This document shows, one piece after another, positions 24,293 through 32,959 of a stretch of 64,000 nt of DNA; within the stretch, counting starts at the first letter, position 1, and each line of letters begins with the position of its first letter. This stretch comes from Arthrobacter globiformis (lineage in GTDB: Bacteria > Actinomycetota > Actinomycetes > Actinomycetales > Micrococcaceae). Below the pieces are notes generated by a model that searched no databases, was not told where the DNA came from, and worked only from the letters and a program-made list of their open reading frames with translations. The stretch covers positions 62,001 through 126,000 of the forward strand of contig NZ_QLNP01000074.1 of assembly GCF_003261175.1 (NCBI RefSeq). Reading direction: 5' to 3'. Position numbers and translations under genes: made by a program.

Positions 24293-25342
24293 GTGCCCCA
24301 GATAGAACCTGACCTGCCCAACGGCTATGCCGGCATCCTCGTTTCCCTCAAGGAACTCGTCAGCTCGGCGCAGTTACGCGCTCAGCAGGCCGCAAGCAGT
24401 GCCATGGTCCAAATGTACTGGGAAATCGGGTCCACGATCCTCGAACGTCAGGCAGCCCAGCCCTGGGGAACCAAGATCCTGCAGCGACTGGCGACAGACT
24501 TGAAATCAGCGTTTCCCCACATGCGTGGATTCTCCCGTTCAAACCTCTTCTACATGCGGGCCTTCGCAGCAGCCTGGGACCTGTCCCATCCCGAGGACAA
24601 GGCTCGGGTTGGTGGCCTGCCCTGGGGCCACATCATCGAACTGCTCAAACTGAAAGACCCAGAGATTCGCAATTGGTACGCGGAACGAGCAGGCGAGCAC
24701 AACTGGAGGCTTGAAGTCCTTGAGCACCAGATCACCACGGGGCTGCATCGCAGGGTGGGTGCTGCACCGAACAACCTTGAAGAACGTCTGTCCGAGGACG
24801 GGGCGGCGTTGGCACGCAGCGTAGCCAAGGATCCGTTGGTCTTCGACTTCTTGGGCTTGACCAAGGAGGTCGAAGAACTGGCCATGGAGGAGGCCATGAC
24901 ACAGCGGATGGCGCAGACTTTGGCTGAGTTCGGCCGAGGATTCGCTTTTTATGGCCGGCAGTTCCACCTCGATGTAGAAGGTGAGGACTTCTACATTGAC
25001 CTACTCCTGGTACATGTGCCGACCAACCGCTTTGTGGTTGTGGAGCTTAAGTCCGGCAAGTTCAGGCCTGAGCATCTGGGACAGTTGAATTTTTACGTGG
25101 CGGCCGTCAACGACTTGGTAAGGTTCCCCGGGATGGCCCCCACGGTGGGCATACTCGTCTGCGGCTCAAAGCATGAGCCAACGGTTAGGTACGCACTTGA
25201 CGGCTCCTCCCAGCCCGTCGCCGTTAGCTCCTACACCTACGACTCCCTTCCCCCGGAGGAACGGGCGGCACTGCCATCACCGGAAGCGATTACTGCCGCT
25301 CTTGAGCAAGGAACGGTGTCCGGCTCCGGTGCCGATGACTGA
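24293..25342 (+). CDS. Intact DUF1016/YhcG-type PDDEXK nuclease carried by the element
   Basis: The 349-aa protein starts with GTG at 24293. The N-terminal DUF1016 helical domain has LPNGYAGILVSLKELVSSAQ, QMYWEIGSTIL, FPHMRGFSRSNLFYMRAF and LPWGHIIELLKL. The C-terminal PDDEXK domain has EDFYIDLLLVHVPTNRF, then VVVELKSGKFRPEHLGQLNF, with the Asp of YIDLL and the Glu and Lys of VELK as likely metal and catalytic residues. The YhcG/RpnC-like family is thought to act as nucleases on mobile DNA, but substrates are not established. It has the same length as the gene into which the element is inserted. The last 15 residues are serine/glycine-rich. Confidence 0.9.
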   Translation: MPQIEPDLPNGYAGILVSLKELVSSAQLRAQQAASSAMVQMYWEIGSTILERQAAQPWGTKILQRLATDLKSAFPHMRGFSRSNLFYMRAFAAAWDLSHPEDKARVGGLPWGHIIELLKLKDPEIRNWYAERAGEHNWRLEVLEHQITTGLHRRVGAAPNNLEERLSEDGAALARSVAKDPLVFDFLGLTKEVEELAMEEAMTQRMAQTLAEFGRGFAFYGRQFHLDVEGEDFYIDLLLVHVPTNRFVVVELKSGKFRPEHLGQLNFYVAAVNDLVRFPGMAPTVGILVCGSKHEPTVRYALDGSSQPVAVSSYTYDSLPPEERAALPSPEAITAALEQGTVSGSGADD

Positions 25343-25361
25343 ATACGGAAACCCAAAGCTA

Positions 25362-25680
25362 TTAGACAGATCCCCGGACTGACCGTTCAGTGGCATCCGC
25401 GCCGTCCTGGAGCGCTTGGGGCATTAGGTGCCCGTACACCTGCTCTGTAGTTCGAATGGAGGCATGACCCAAACGGCGAGATATCGCGAAGAGGGACATC
25501 ACGCCGTCCTGGATGAGCCACGAGGCATGGGTATGCCGCAGATCGTGAATTCGTGGCGTCTTCGTCATACCGTGGGCGCGGGCGGCATTCACGGCCGGCA
25601 CCCAATGGTGCTGCCAGAATGGTTTGTGAGCGACTCGGTGGTGCGAGTAACTATGCTGGCCACCAACATAGGCTACGCCT
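25362..25680 (-). pseudogene. 3' fragment of a phage-type integrase
   Basis: The minus-strand frame encodes a C-terminal integrase piece: PFWQHHWVPAVNAARAHG, RIHDLRHTHASWLIQDG with catalytic HxxR, ISRRLGHASIRTTEQVYGHL with His and Tyr, ending at 25362. The N-terminal domain and the first Arg motif are missing, and upstream codons (25680-25835) lose all similarity. It is the end of another integrated element. On the other strand, 25724-25924 is open for 66 codons with an acidic, helical C-terminus (RRQIIDEGLDNVLMHDAELL), which might be a small gene, but support is weak. Confidence 0.75.
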
Positions 25681-25986
25681 AGCTGATACTCGTGGTTGGC
25701 AGAGGAGATGACTACCATATGGCATGGCCACGAAGAGTCCTGAACCTGCACCTGAGGGTCCGGATCAGTGCCCGCAACGTCGGGGCAAGGACCCTGACAA
25801 TGCCAGCGCAAGTGCAACGGGCCCGGGAGGTCCAAAATTATCCCGGCGTCAGATCATCGACGAGGGGCTCGATAACGTTCTGATGCACGACGCCGAGCTG
25901 CTGCTCCGCCTCGCGGACGCCTGACTTCTTCCATTAGACGACGTCTAGGCCCTGTTAGTGCGGATAAAGTGCTGCGTTGCACAGAT

Positions 25987-28059
25987 TTATCCCTGGTGTT
26001 GGCCGAGCCATCGTTGAACCACGCGATCGATGTGGGCTGGTAGCTCGTCCAGCTTTTTCGAGTCAGCCCACGTACTCATGAAGTCCGGGTCGTTGCTCTT
26101 TGGCGCATCTCTGATGTCGCGGATACGAACGGCCGCCGGCACCCCCGTGCTGACTCCGGTGACCAGCGCGTGCTGCTGAGCGAGACCGGGAAGCTGGTCG
26201 AGTAGGGAACGTGAGCTAAGCGATGTCGCGTGGCGGAGCAAGTTTTGGTCGGCTTCGTGCGTCAGACGGTGTGCGATTACGGTGCCGCACTGTGCTACAA
26301 CCGTTTCGCTTAGTTCGCTTGGACGCTGGCTTGCGAGTAGCAGGGACAACCCGAACTTGCGGCCTTCCTTTGCGATCCGCTCGAATACGGACGTGGATCT
26401 ATTCCCCGCCCCGTACGAGTCGCTTCGGGCAGGAATGAATCGGTGGGCTTCTTCGAGCACCAGCAGGACAGGATGCTCGGCCCGCGGGTCGCTTCGGACT
26501 GCGAAGTCAAACAAGATCCTGCCCAGGAGTGCGGTGACGTTCTCCAGAACATCGCTGGCCACCAGACTGAGATCGAAGATAGTGACGGACAGTCCGGTAG
26601 TGTGCTCTGCTGCTTGCTGCTCGTATAGCTTGGCGGCCGGCCAAAGCGAACCCTCGATGTCTTGAGTGGGATCCGCGCCCATCAGAAGGCGGAGGTACGA
26701 GCCCAAGGGGTCGTGGTGGTTCTCCACCCGCGTCATGAAGTCGTAGCGACCGTCTGCGAGTAGTCGGCTCAGGCGCATCTGAAGTGTCGCCACGTATGCG
26801 GCGATACGGTTGTCGCCAGCCTGCTCCATGGTGACGCGGTTAGGCAGGAAGAAGTCGCAGAGTTCTTGCAGAGAGTAGTACACCGGCGCATCGAAGTCCG
26901 GCGACGTCTGCGCGCTGCCGACACTGAGCGCGCCTAACGCCTCCGAGATCTGGGCACGAAGACCATCGAACAAGCTGTTGAGGGCAACGATTTGCTGCGC
27001 ATTCAGTGGCGTCCATTGCTCGGGCCGGATCTTCGCATCCCTAACCGTTTCACGCAGGAGTTCCAGCATCACCGCCCACTGGTCACTGCACGGACCGCAG
27101 TCGTCGACCTGCGCTTCGAATAGCGCTTCCAGTGCGGCTAGCTGCTGACAGACGCGCAGCTCGGCCTGCTTATCTGAGTACAGCCCTTCGATGATCGTGA
27201 TGACGCTGCGCACGGCCAGCAGTCGGTTAACGTCGGACCGCCCCTCGGACTTGGTTGCGCGTGCGTCCGCGACCGAGCGTTGCAGCACCGGGGCCTGGAC
27301 ACCTTCGCCTGCCCGGAAAAGTGCGAGGTTTTCCTCATTGTTCATGAACCAGTGCGGAAGGAACAGCCCATCAGTCGCACCAAGCGACGGGCCCAGCACC
27401 ACAGTCCGGGTGGCCCGACCGCGCGCTGTGTCTCGATGAAACGACTGCGCGTACTCCCCATTGACATCGAAGATGACGATGTGGCCGTTGGGAATTGGGC
27501 GGTCGAGAAGACCATCGATGATCGCCATCACGGTGCACGACTTTCCGGATCCCGTCGAACCAACGACTGCGCAGTGATGTCCGAGAAGCAAGTTCGCGTC
27601 CAGATGGACGTCCTGATCGGCTGCGACAGTGGAAGTGCCAAGGCGCAGCGCCGGAACGTCACGAGGAAGGAAGATGCTTTTCACCTCATTGGGCGTTGCG
27701 GAATGCACGGGGGCATGCAGCGGCGGGTACCCCGTCAGCCCAGATTTGAACGCTCCGCTTTCAAATCGGCCAACAACGGCGGCCTCCAGTTCGTACGCGC
27801 TCTGATCATCTTCACTCCGGACAACCGGCACGTCGGCTCGGTCCACCCGGCGGCTGATATATACGCCGGTCACAATGGCGACGACCCGATGCGCCCCCGC
27901 CGGAACTGTGACGTAGGAGTTCACGACACCGACGGTGTGCAGACCGTCCGGTCCAACCTTTGTGAACCCCTTCGCGCCGATGTCCAGAGCGACTCGGATA
28001 GTCGTACTCTGCACCGACGTGACGCGTCCGATAACTCCGACTTCAGGCATCGAGGTCAC
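25987..28059 (-). CDS. HerA-family ATPase of a SIR2-HerA defence pair
   Basis: The 690-aa protein has an N-terminal HAS-barrel-like domain (residues 5-100, GVIGRVTSVQSTTIRVALD) and a HerA/DUF87 RecA-type ATPase. The Walker A is GSTGSGKS (167-174), Walker B is near 535 (VLLVLEEAHRFIPA), and later motifs are AKEGRKFGLSLLLASQRPSE and CGTVIAHRLTHEADQ. HerA forms hexameric translocases. In SIR2-HerA (Nezha-type) systems it assembles with a SIR2 NADase and blocks phage growth. The SIR2 gene lies just upstream and overlaps by 17 bases, but is frameshifted here. Confidence 0.9.
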   Translation of the reverse strand: MTSMPEVGVIGRVTSVQSTTIRVALDIGAKGFTKVGPDGLHTVGVVNSYVTVPAGAHRVVAIVTGVYISRRVDRADVPVVRSEDDQSAYELEAAVVGRFESGAFKSGLTGYPPLHAPVHSATPNEVKSIFLPRDVPALRLGTSTVAADQDVHLDANLLLGHHCAVVGSTGSGKSCTVMAIIDGLLDRPIPNGHIVIFDVNGEYAQSFHRDTARGRATRTVVLGPSLGATDGLFLPHWFMNNEENLALFRAGEGVQAPVLQRSVADARATKSEGRSDVNRLLAVRSVITIIEGLYSDKQAELRVCQQLAALEALFEAQVDDCGPCSDQWAVMLELLRETVRDAKIRPEQWTPLNAQQIVALNSLFDGLRAQISEALGALSVGSAQTSPDFDAPVYYSLQELCDFFLPNRVTMEQAGDNRIAAYVATLQMRLSRLLADGRYDFMTRVENHHDPLGSYLRLLMGADPTQDIEGSLWPAAKLYEQQAAEHTTGLSVTIFDLSLVASDVLENVTALLGRILFDFAVRSDPRAEHPVLLVLEEAHRFIPARSDSYGAGNRSTSVFERIAKEGRKFGLSLLLASQRPSELSETVVAQCGTVIAHRLTHEADQNLLRHATSLSSRSLLDQLPGLAQQHALVTGVSTGVPAAVRIRDIRDAPKSNDPDFMSTWADSKKLDELPAHIDRVVQRWLGQHQG

Positions 28060-29428
28060 TTCGGTCGGAATTTCTGGAAGTCGATCCCCGGCCGATGTAC
28101 TCCAACGATTCGATCAGGTCGGAAATCGTCCGAGGAGAAGTAACGCCTTGACCCAGTGATGGGTCCGGCATCAGCTCAGCAAATTCAGTGAACTGGCCAG
28201 CATCTCCGGTAAGCACCGCGATCCTCGCATCTGGAGCCTGGGCAAGTGCGGCAACCGCCGTCTCTCTCATCTCGCGTCCACCATCATTGACCTGTCTACC
28301 GATCGCGTCGTCGGACGCTAACACCTCGGTCATCACCGAACTATCCAAGACTGCGTATGGGTCCACAACAAGGACATTCAACGCTGGGTTGACTGCAAGG
28401 CTGCGCAGCAGAATCCGGTTGATATGAGGGTCCGCGAAGCCGTATCCGACGGAGATAATTGCTGTGTCGTCTTGCTGCACCGCGTCGCCGAGCTGCCGCA
28501 TCAGATCAGAGTAGGGGAAAGCGAGCGTGTCGCCTTCCTTGGCAGTGGTCGGGTAAATTAGGACCTATCTTTTCCGGCCGGTGCGTCGTCGGCCACCTGA
28601 TGCACCTCCAGCGATTCGACGCCGGTGACGCGATCCCGTTCTGTCCTGGCACGCCAGTTCAAGCTGCCGTGAATCTTATGGATGTACAAGGCGCTGTCAG
28701 CACGGGCGAGGACCTTTTGAGTGCTGGTGTCGATCCGGTGGAAGTCGAGGCCGTAGAAGGATAGGTTGAGTCGCCGATCGACAGTCCCACTGAAGCCGTC
28801 GATATAGGGATACCCGAGCTCGTCGAGAGCGCGTTCAATAACGAGGTCGTAGTTAGTAGTAAAGATGCGCGGCCGGGGCAGATTGGAGCGGCGGGAGCGC
28901 ACCATGCGCGAGAAGAAGGTTCGGTGAGCGCGCAGTGGGTCCTCACGGTGCTCCGCGGCGACGCGGCAGCTTGCACGCCTCGACGAGCGCCGAACCGATC
29001 TTGTGTCGAAGTGATTCGAGCGCGTCGACGTCGAACGCCTTGGCTGCCGCCCCCTCGCCGAGGGTTACTCCGTCTCCCTGGGTGTGTACCGCTAGCGCGG
29101 CCGCGAGCTGTAGGGCGTTGAGGAGCCGTTCGAGATCGCCGTCGTCACCGGGGTTGAGCAGGTTCAATAACGCAGCGTCGCCGTCATCGACTATGTCACC
29201 GGAGTCGACGATCAACTCCATGACCTTCTCGTTGTTAAGGTTACGCGTCTGGGGAGAACCAAGGTGAAAGGAGGCTCCGGAGCCAACAAGGACTACGAGG
29301 TTGTGTACTTGCAACAGATTTGAGAGATGCTCCTGAAGGATATGTCGGTCGTCGATGGTGACCTTGGACTTAATGAGTCCGCCGACTATGAATAGCCCCT
29401 GCGTAGCCTGATGGTGATCTGTCCCCAT
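28043..29428 (-). pseudogene. SIR2-family NADase gene with two frameshifts
   Basis: Three consecutive minus-strand segments make one SIR2 protein of about 460 aa. The first (29428 to about 28945) has LVVLVGSGASFHLGSPQT, the NAD-binding entry. The second (about 28940 to 28550) has PRIFTTNYDLVIERALDELG and IHKIHGSLNW. The third (about 28548 to 28043) has IYPTTAKEGDTLAFPYSDLM and IISVGYGFADPHINRILL. The frame changes after LPRRRG near 28945 and back near 28548. In SIR2-HerA systems this protein depletes NAD during infection. As written it would not be made. Two compensating indels could also be sequencing errors, so raw reads matter. Confidence 0.82.
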
Positions 29429-29546
29429 GTGCTCACTCTCTCATGACGTCGGCTCTGCACCTGCAGTTCGTGTCAAGCCGTTCGGGGCTGCGAAATGAGG
29501 GCGGTCTCGCCGGCCCGCCACTTGGTGGCATCGTGGATGAAGCTGA

Positions 29547-29891
29547 TCACCAGTCACGGCTGGTCCAAATTTGCGAAGGCGCGGCGGATGCAGCTGGTGC
29601 AGGAAAACTGAAGCCGCGGTAGCTGCGCTGTGGGACCAGGCGTCGGCCCGCTTTTGCCTTTCCCAACCAATCTGCAAGATCATCAACGTCCTCACCACGC
29701 ATGCCCTCGGCGAGACAACGTTCCCGAAACGCGGTGGTTTCCACATATGTCCAACGATGACGGACATTCATGAGGTCCGCCTTGAACTTGGCCTGTTCGT
29801 TCCACTTGAGATGGTTGTCGTATCCGCGGGCCATTCGAGCGAGGTACTCGATGATGGTGATGACGCTGGGCGGCAGCGATGACGTTTCCAT
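29547..29891 (-). CDS. Hypothetical protein, 114 aa, beside SIR2-HerA
   Basis: From ATG 29891 the product begins METSSLPPSVITIIEYLARM and is helical and charged in the middle (YDNHLKWNEQAKFKADLMNV RHRWTYVETTAF, then ERCLAEGMRGEDVDDLADWL). The C-terminal 30 residues are low-complexity. The frame is open upstream to 29999. It lies 118 bases before the SIR2 gene on the same strand and may be an accessory of the defence unit. No family was recognised. Confidence 0.5.
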   Translation of the reverse strand: METSSLPPSVITIIEYLARMARGYDNHLKWNEQAKFKADLMNVRHRWTYVETTAFRERCLAEGMRGEDVDDLADWLGKAKAGRRLVPQRSYRGFSFPAPAASAAPSQIWTSRDW

Positions 29892-30133
29892 GGCCGTAAA
29901 GCTACTACGACCAACTGACACCAGGAGGGCAAGTCTTCCATTAGAGGAAGACGGCCCAAGTACTTCCAATCGTGCCGCAGGCAACCCCACCGCCAACAAG
30001 GCCGAGATCCCACCGTGCCCTGCTCCGCTCGAGAACTGGTGCGATGTCCGCCATGTGCGCCGCGTGAGTAAACGGTTCGACGGAGAAGAGGCCTGTCCGT
30101 CTCCCTTCCTCGACTTGCTCAGGCGCTGAAACT

Positions 30134-30241
30134 TCAGCTGATTTGGACAGATTGTGTCGGGCGCGCAGAGCTACGCGTCCAGTCCAAAAGTGGAAGCACG
30201 CCCCCGAGAACAATAAGGACGATGACAAAGGCAACATTCAT
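30134..30241 (-). CDS. Possible 35-aa single-span membrane peptide
   Basis: On the minus strand the codons from ATG 30241 give NVAFVIVLIVLGGVLPLLDW, one clear membrane span, followed by a short polar tail and a stop at 30134. No strong ribosome binding site is seen. Small peptides of this kind can be toxins of type I pairs, but there is no direct evidence. The rest of 29892-30423 holds no recognisable gene. Confidence 0.25.
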   Translation of the reverse strand: MNVAFVIVLIVLGGVLPLLDWTRSSARPTQSVQIS

Positions 30242-30423
30242 TTTCAGAGCTTAGGGCGCCGAGGCTACGACTTTCATCAGCGCCCCATATTAAGCCCATC
30301 TTCGCACTGAACGGTCCCTCGCAAAGTCATAACTGCCCGTTAGCCGGTCCCTCATCGGAACGATGTCCGGTGCGACTGATGAGGGCTCGACCTTTACGTG
30401 AGTCGAGCCCTCACGGCTTGGTG

Positions 30424-30621
30424 CTACTTCTTGTTCTCAGTGATGCTGGTTTTCGGATTGCGTGCGGCTGCAGCGGGGGTAATGTACAGTCCGGTTACGG
30501 CACTGCGGTGCTGCGTCGCAGTTGTGCGATTTGATCCTGATTCAGTGACGCTGGTTCGCGGGTGCCGCGCGGCAGCCGCATTGGAGATGTATCGGCCAGA
30601 GATGCTCGATCGGTTCGGCAT
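30424..30621 (-). CDS. Nested in-frame gene for a 65-aa two-repeat protein
   Basis: Within the 3' end of the XRE-ImmA gene, ATG 30621 is preceded by AAGGAGGAATC, a near-perfect ribosome binding site. Reading from it gives MPNRSSISGRYISNAAAARH and a second repeat RSAVTGLYITPAAAARNPKT, ending with ENKK. Stand-alone small proteins with the (R)SxxxGRYxxxxxAxxxPxTxVxE repeat are common beside regulators of this kind, so this was probably once, and may still be, a separate protein. Either a stop codon between the genes was lost or the product is made both fused and free. Confidence 0.55.
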   Translation of the reverse strand: MPNRSSISGRYISNAAAARHPRTSVTESGSNRTTATQHRSAVTGLYITPAAAARNPKTSITENKK

Positions 30622-31824
30622 GATTCCTCCTTCCTGGTCTTCGAGGATGAGCTCAGAGTCGACTTGCTGGTGAGCCGGCGCCTCGTCCAATGCGTGAACG
30701 AGGCTGAGTCGTGGCGGAGGCGGCTCCTCAATATCCGCGAGACGTCGTACGATCGGTACGCTGACGCGAAGGTCGTCGGCTACATCGGCGAGGGTCGTGC
30801 CGTCTTCTTCGAGGAGGGCAAGCGCGTTCTTCAGTAGCTCGGGACACTCGCCTGGGAAATCACGGATTGAGTACGTCGCTGGCTTGACTGTATTCAGCGT
30901 GATAAATGCGCGCCGATAGGTCGACTCCGAGATTAGATCAAGTTCCTTGCATCGGTATAGGAGTGAATGAATTGAGACACCCCAACGCAGGCTGATCTCT
31001 TCCAATTTCGTGAGATTAAGTCTCCGGGGAAGTTCGTGTTGGATTTTTTCCTTGGGGGTGAGGAACTCTGCCGCGAAGGCATCCGCGTCGCGCTCCATCT
31101 GGCTGTCGGAACCGTGACGGCCGTGGTGAAGCACGAGGTGACCGAGTTCGTGAGCTCCTGAGAAGCGGTGCCGCAACACGTCATCTGCCTTATCCGGGGT
31201 GAGGACGATGACTGGGCGAGGCAGAGATCCAGTAGAAAACGCATCAATCTTGCGTTTGGGATCTAGCTCGCTCTCTCGCATTGAGAACAAGACGGTAAGG
31301 ATTCCGTGCTGTTCAAGCTGGTAGACAAGATGAGGAATAGGCTCGGTGCCAAGCCCCCAGTGGGCGCGCATCAAGCGAGCCGCAGTCACAGGGTCGGGAA
31401 CATCTTCCGATTCCGTGCGTGCCCAATCAGGAAGATCGATTGAAGGGAACTCGACGAACTCCTCGAGGTAACGGCTCAGCTCCCAAATCAGCTCGACATA
31501 GGCAGTGGCTTGCTGCTGTTGAGCGACGGTCGTCGAACGAAGCCGGCGGAACGAAGCTTCGGAAACCTCAACACGCACGGAAGGGCGACCGAGAGTGAAG
31601 AACTCAATTGGAACATTCAGGGCGGTAGCTAACGCTGAGATTGTCTCCCCTCTCGGCGTGATTTCACCTCGCTCGTATTGCCCGATGGCGGCAGCCGAAA
31701 CACCCACTTTTTTGTGCAAGTCGGTCTTCGTCAGCGCACGGAAGCGACGGGCCTGTTCAAGCCGTGAAGGGTCGAAGGCGCGGGCGACATCGGTGGCCGT
31801 GATGGAACGTTCTACTGAGGCCAT
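30424..31824 (-). CDS. XRE regulator fused to ImmA/IrrE metallopeptidase
   Basis: The 466-aa protein has an XRE helix-turn-helix (residues 20-75: LEQARRFRALTKTDLHKKVG VSAAAIGQYERG). An ImmA/IrrE zinc peptidase domain follows with HELGHL (His225, Glu226, His229) and ERDADAFAAEF near 244, which supplies the third ligand. Such proteins cleave repressors of mobile elements or stress genes. The last 65 residues are two imperfect repeats (RSSISGRYISNAAAARHPRT and RSAVTGLYITPAAAARNPKT). These look like a separate small protein joined in frame (see 30424-30621). The start overlaps the upstream gene. The palindrome at 32605 probably controls the operon. Confidence 0.88.
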   Translation of the reverse strand: MASVERSITATDVARAFDPSRLEQARRFRALTKTDLHKKVGVSAAAIGQYERGEITPRGETISALATALNVPIEFFTLGRPSVRVEVSEASFRRLRSTTVAQQQQATAYVELIWELSRYLEEFVEFPSIDLPDWARTESEDVPDPVTAARLMRAHWGLGTEPIPHLVYQLEQHGILTVLFSMRESELDPKRKIDAFSTGSLPRPVIVLTPDKADDVLRHRFSGAHELGHLVLHHGRHGSDSQMERDADAFAAEFLTPKEKIQHELPRRLNLTKLEEISLRWGVSIHSLLYRCKELDLISESTYRRAFITLNTVKPATYSIRDFPGECPELLKNALALLEEDGTTLADVADDLRVSVPIVRRLADIEEPPPPRLSLVHALDEAPAHQQVDSELILEDQEGGIMPNRSSISGRYISNAAAARHPRTSVTESGSNRTTATQHRSAVTGLYITPAAAARNPKTSITENKK

Positions 31825-32594
31825 TACTGATTTTTCTCGGTTGGATTGTTTGGCTGTCGGCGCCGTTTAACGGTGGTTCGGGGTCGAGGCGAATCGGCGA
31901 AACCATCGACCGCTTGGGGCCTGTTTTCTATAGTCGCCGCCAGGCTCGGCATGCGTCGGTACGTGAGCGTCTCCGGTTCGATAAACCGGAGGTAGCGGCC
32001 ATCAAGACGCGCAGGTGCCCACATGATCTGCCCGACAGCGAGCGGGGTGCTGCTAAAGAAGGGGATAAACAATTCGGAGCGGCCACCATCCTGCTCGACG
32101 TGCCGAAGGGCATCTTCGACATGCATGCCCTCGCCTGCTGGTGTCGTGCTCGGTTCAAAGTCGAAAAGCGTCGGATCAGAAGGCTCTCGACGGTGGGTGC
32201 TGTTGGCGGCGAAATACTGCTGTCTGGTTTGCGAGAACGATCGGAGCCATAACTGTTTCTTGTTTCGCCGCATCTTGTCGCCGGCTCGGATGGGAAAGAT
32301 GAGTCCTCGCCCTACGAACATGAGTCGCCGTGACGTCCTCGGGATCGGCACCTCGCGGTAGCTCGGCAGCTCACGGAGGAGGGCGCGGATTTCCTTTGGG
32401 GCAGCCTTGGACATCCCAACTCCATACACGTCCAGCTCGCCCTCGGGATCGGCGTATTCCGTATGGGCGCGGCCTGTACGTGCCTGCGCTGCCTGGATTC
32501 CAGCTGGAATGCCTGCCTGCAGAGCGTCTAGTTCGGCTAACGAGAACGCAGAATGCCAATCCCGGGTGTTGCCCGGCGTAGGACTTGGTGTCAC
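31824..32594 (-). CDS. Unknown protein, first gene of the XRE-ImmA operon
   Basis: The 256-aa protein has mixed alpha/beta composition: FSLAELDALQAGIPAGIQAA near residue 17, RRLMFVGRGLIFPIRAGDKM near 88, LFDFEP near 143, then FIPFFSSTPLAVGQIMWAPA. The C-terminus is basic (TTVKRRRQPNNPTEKNQ). Its end overlaps the start of the XRE-ImmA gene, so the pair is coupled. No family could be named. By position it could be the substrate or partner of the metallopeptidase, as in two-gene peptidase-regulator modules; this is inferred. Confidence 0.7.
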   Translation of the reverse strand: MTPSPTPGNTRDWHSAFSLAELDALQAGIPAGIQAAQARTGRAHTEYADPEGELDVYGVGMSKAAPKEIRALLRELPSYREVPIPRTSRRLMFVGRGLIFPIRAGDKMRRNKKQLWLRSFSQTRQQYFAANSTHRREPSDPTLFDFEPSTTPAGEGMHVEDALRHVEQDGGRSELFIPFFSSTPLAVGQIMWAPARLDGRYLRFIEPETLTYRRMPSLAATIENRPQAVDGFADSPRPRTTVKRRRQPNNPTEKNQ

Positions 32595-32604
32595 TGTGGA
32601 CCTC

Positions 32605-32625
32605 CTAGGGTTACCGTCACCCTAG
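32605..32625. promoter_or_regulatory. Palindromic operator of the XRE-ImmA operon
   Basis: CTAGGGT (32605-32611) and ACCCTAG (32619-32625) are a perfect 7+7 palindrome around TACCGTC, starting 11 bases upstream of the ATG at 32594. This is typical of an XRE-repressor operator covering a promoter or ribosome binding site. The XRE domain encoded two genes on is the obvious candidate. Confidence 0.7.
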
Positions 32626-32645
32626 CACCAAAACTTCAGGAAATA

Positions 32646-32877
32646 TCAAAATTCGGTCAAATAATCTGTGTCGCCGGTTCGGATTATTTCATTTAACGAC
32701 CATTCTGGCTTGCAATTCAGCCATGCTCCGAGCGCAGCGGCAATGCAGCCTCGAAAGAGCTCCCGCCGACAGGTGGAGTAAGTATCCACCCTGTGAGAAC
32801 CGTAACGAACCGGCTCGGGCGTTCCGTCCATAGCGCTGCGACTTCGTCTGCTGCCAGGTTCGGTCAGCAGCGTTCAC
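32646..32877 (-). pseudogene. Small frameshifted gene near the right end of the element
   Basis: A GTG at 32877 follows AAGGAGGAG at 8-base spacing and starts NAADRTWQQTKSQRY. The more protein-like continuation is in another frame (EPVRYGSHRVDTYSTCRREL, then GAWLNCKPEWSLNEIIRTGD) and ends at 32646. The two together would be a protein of about 77 aa interrupted by a frameshift near 32830. Alternatively the GTG frame alone (stop at 32689) is used. No family was recognised. Confidence 0.35.
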
Positions 32878-32959
32878 GTCGTCAGCTCCTCCTTATACGA
32901 GGGGTGTCGGGCGTTACGCTCCAGGCTGTCTCGCAACCTCGTACGTCTAGTGCGGTTAA

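Noticed and set aside
25987-29428. Reading the three SIR2 segments as three separate genes
   Set aside because: Each segment lacks its own start signal and the motifs follow the order of a single SIR2 protein.
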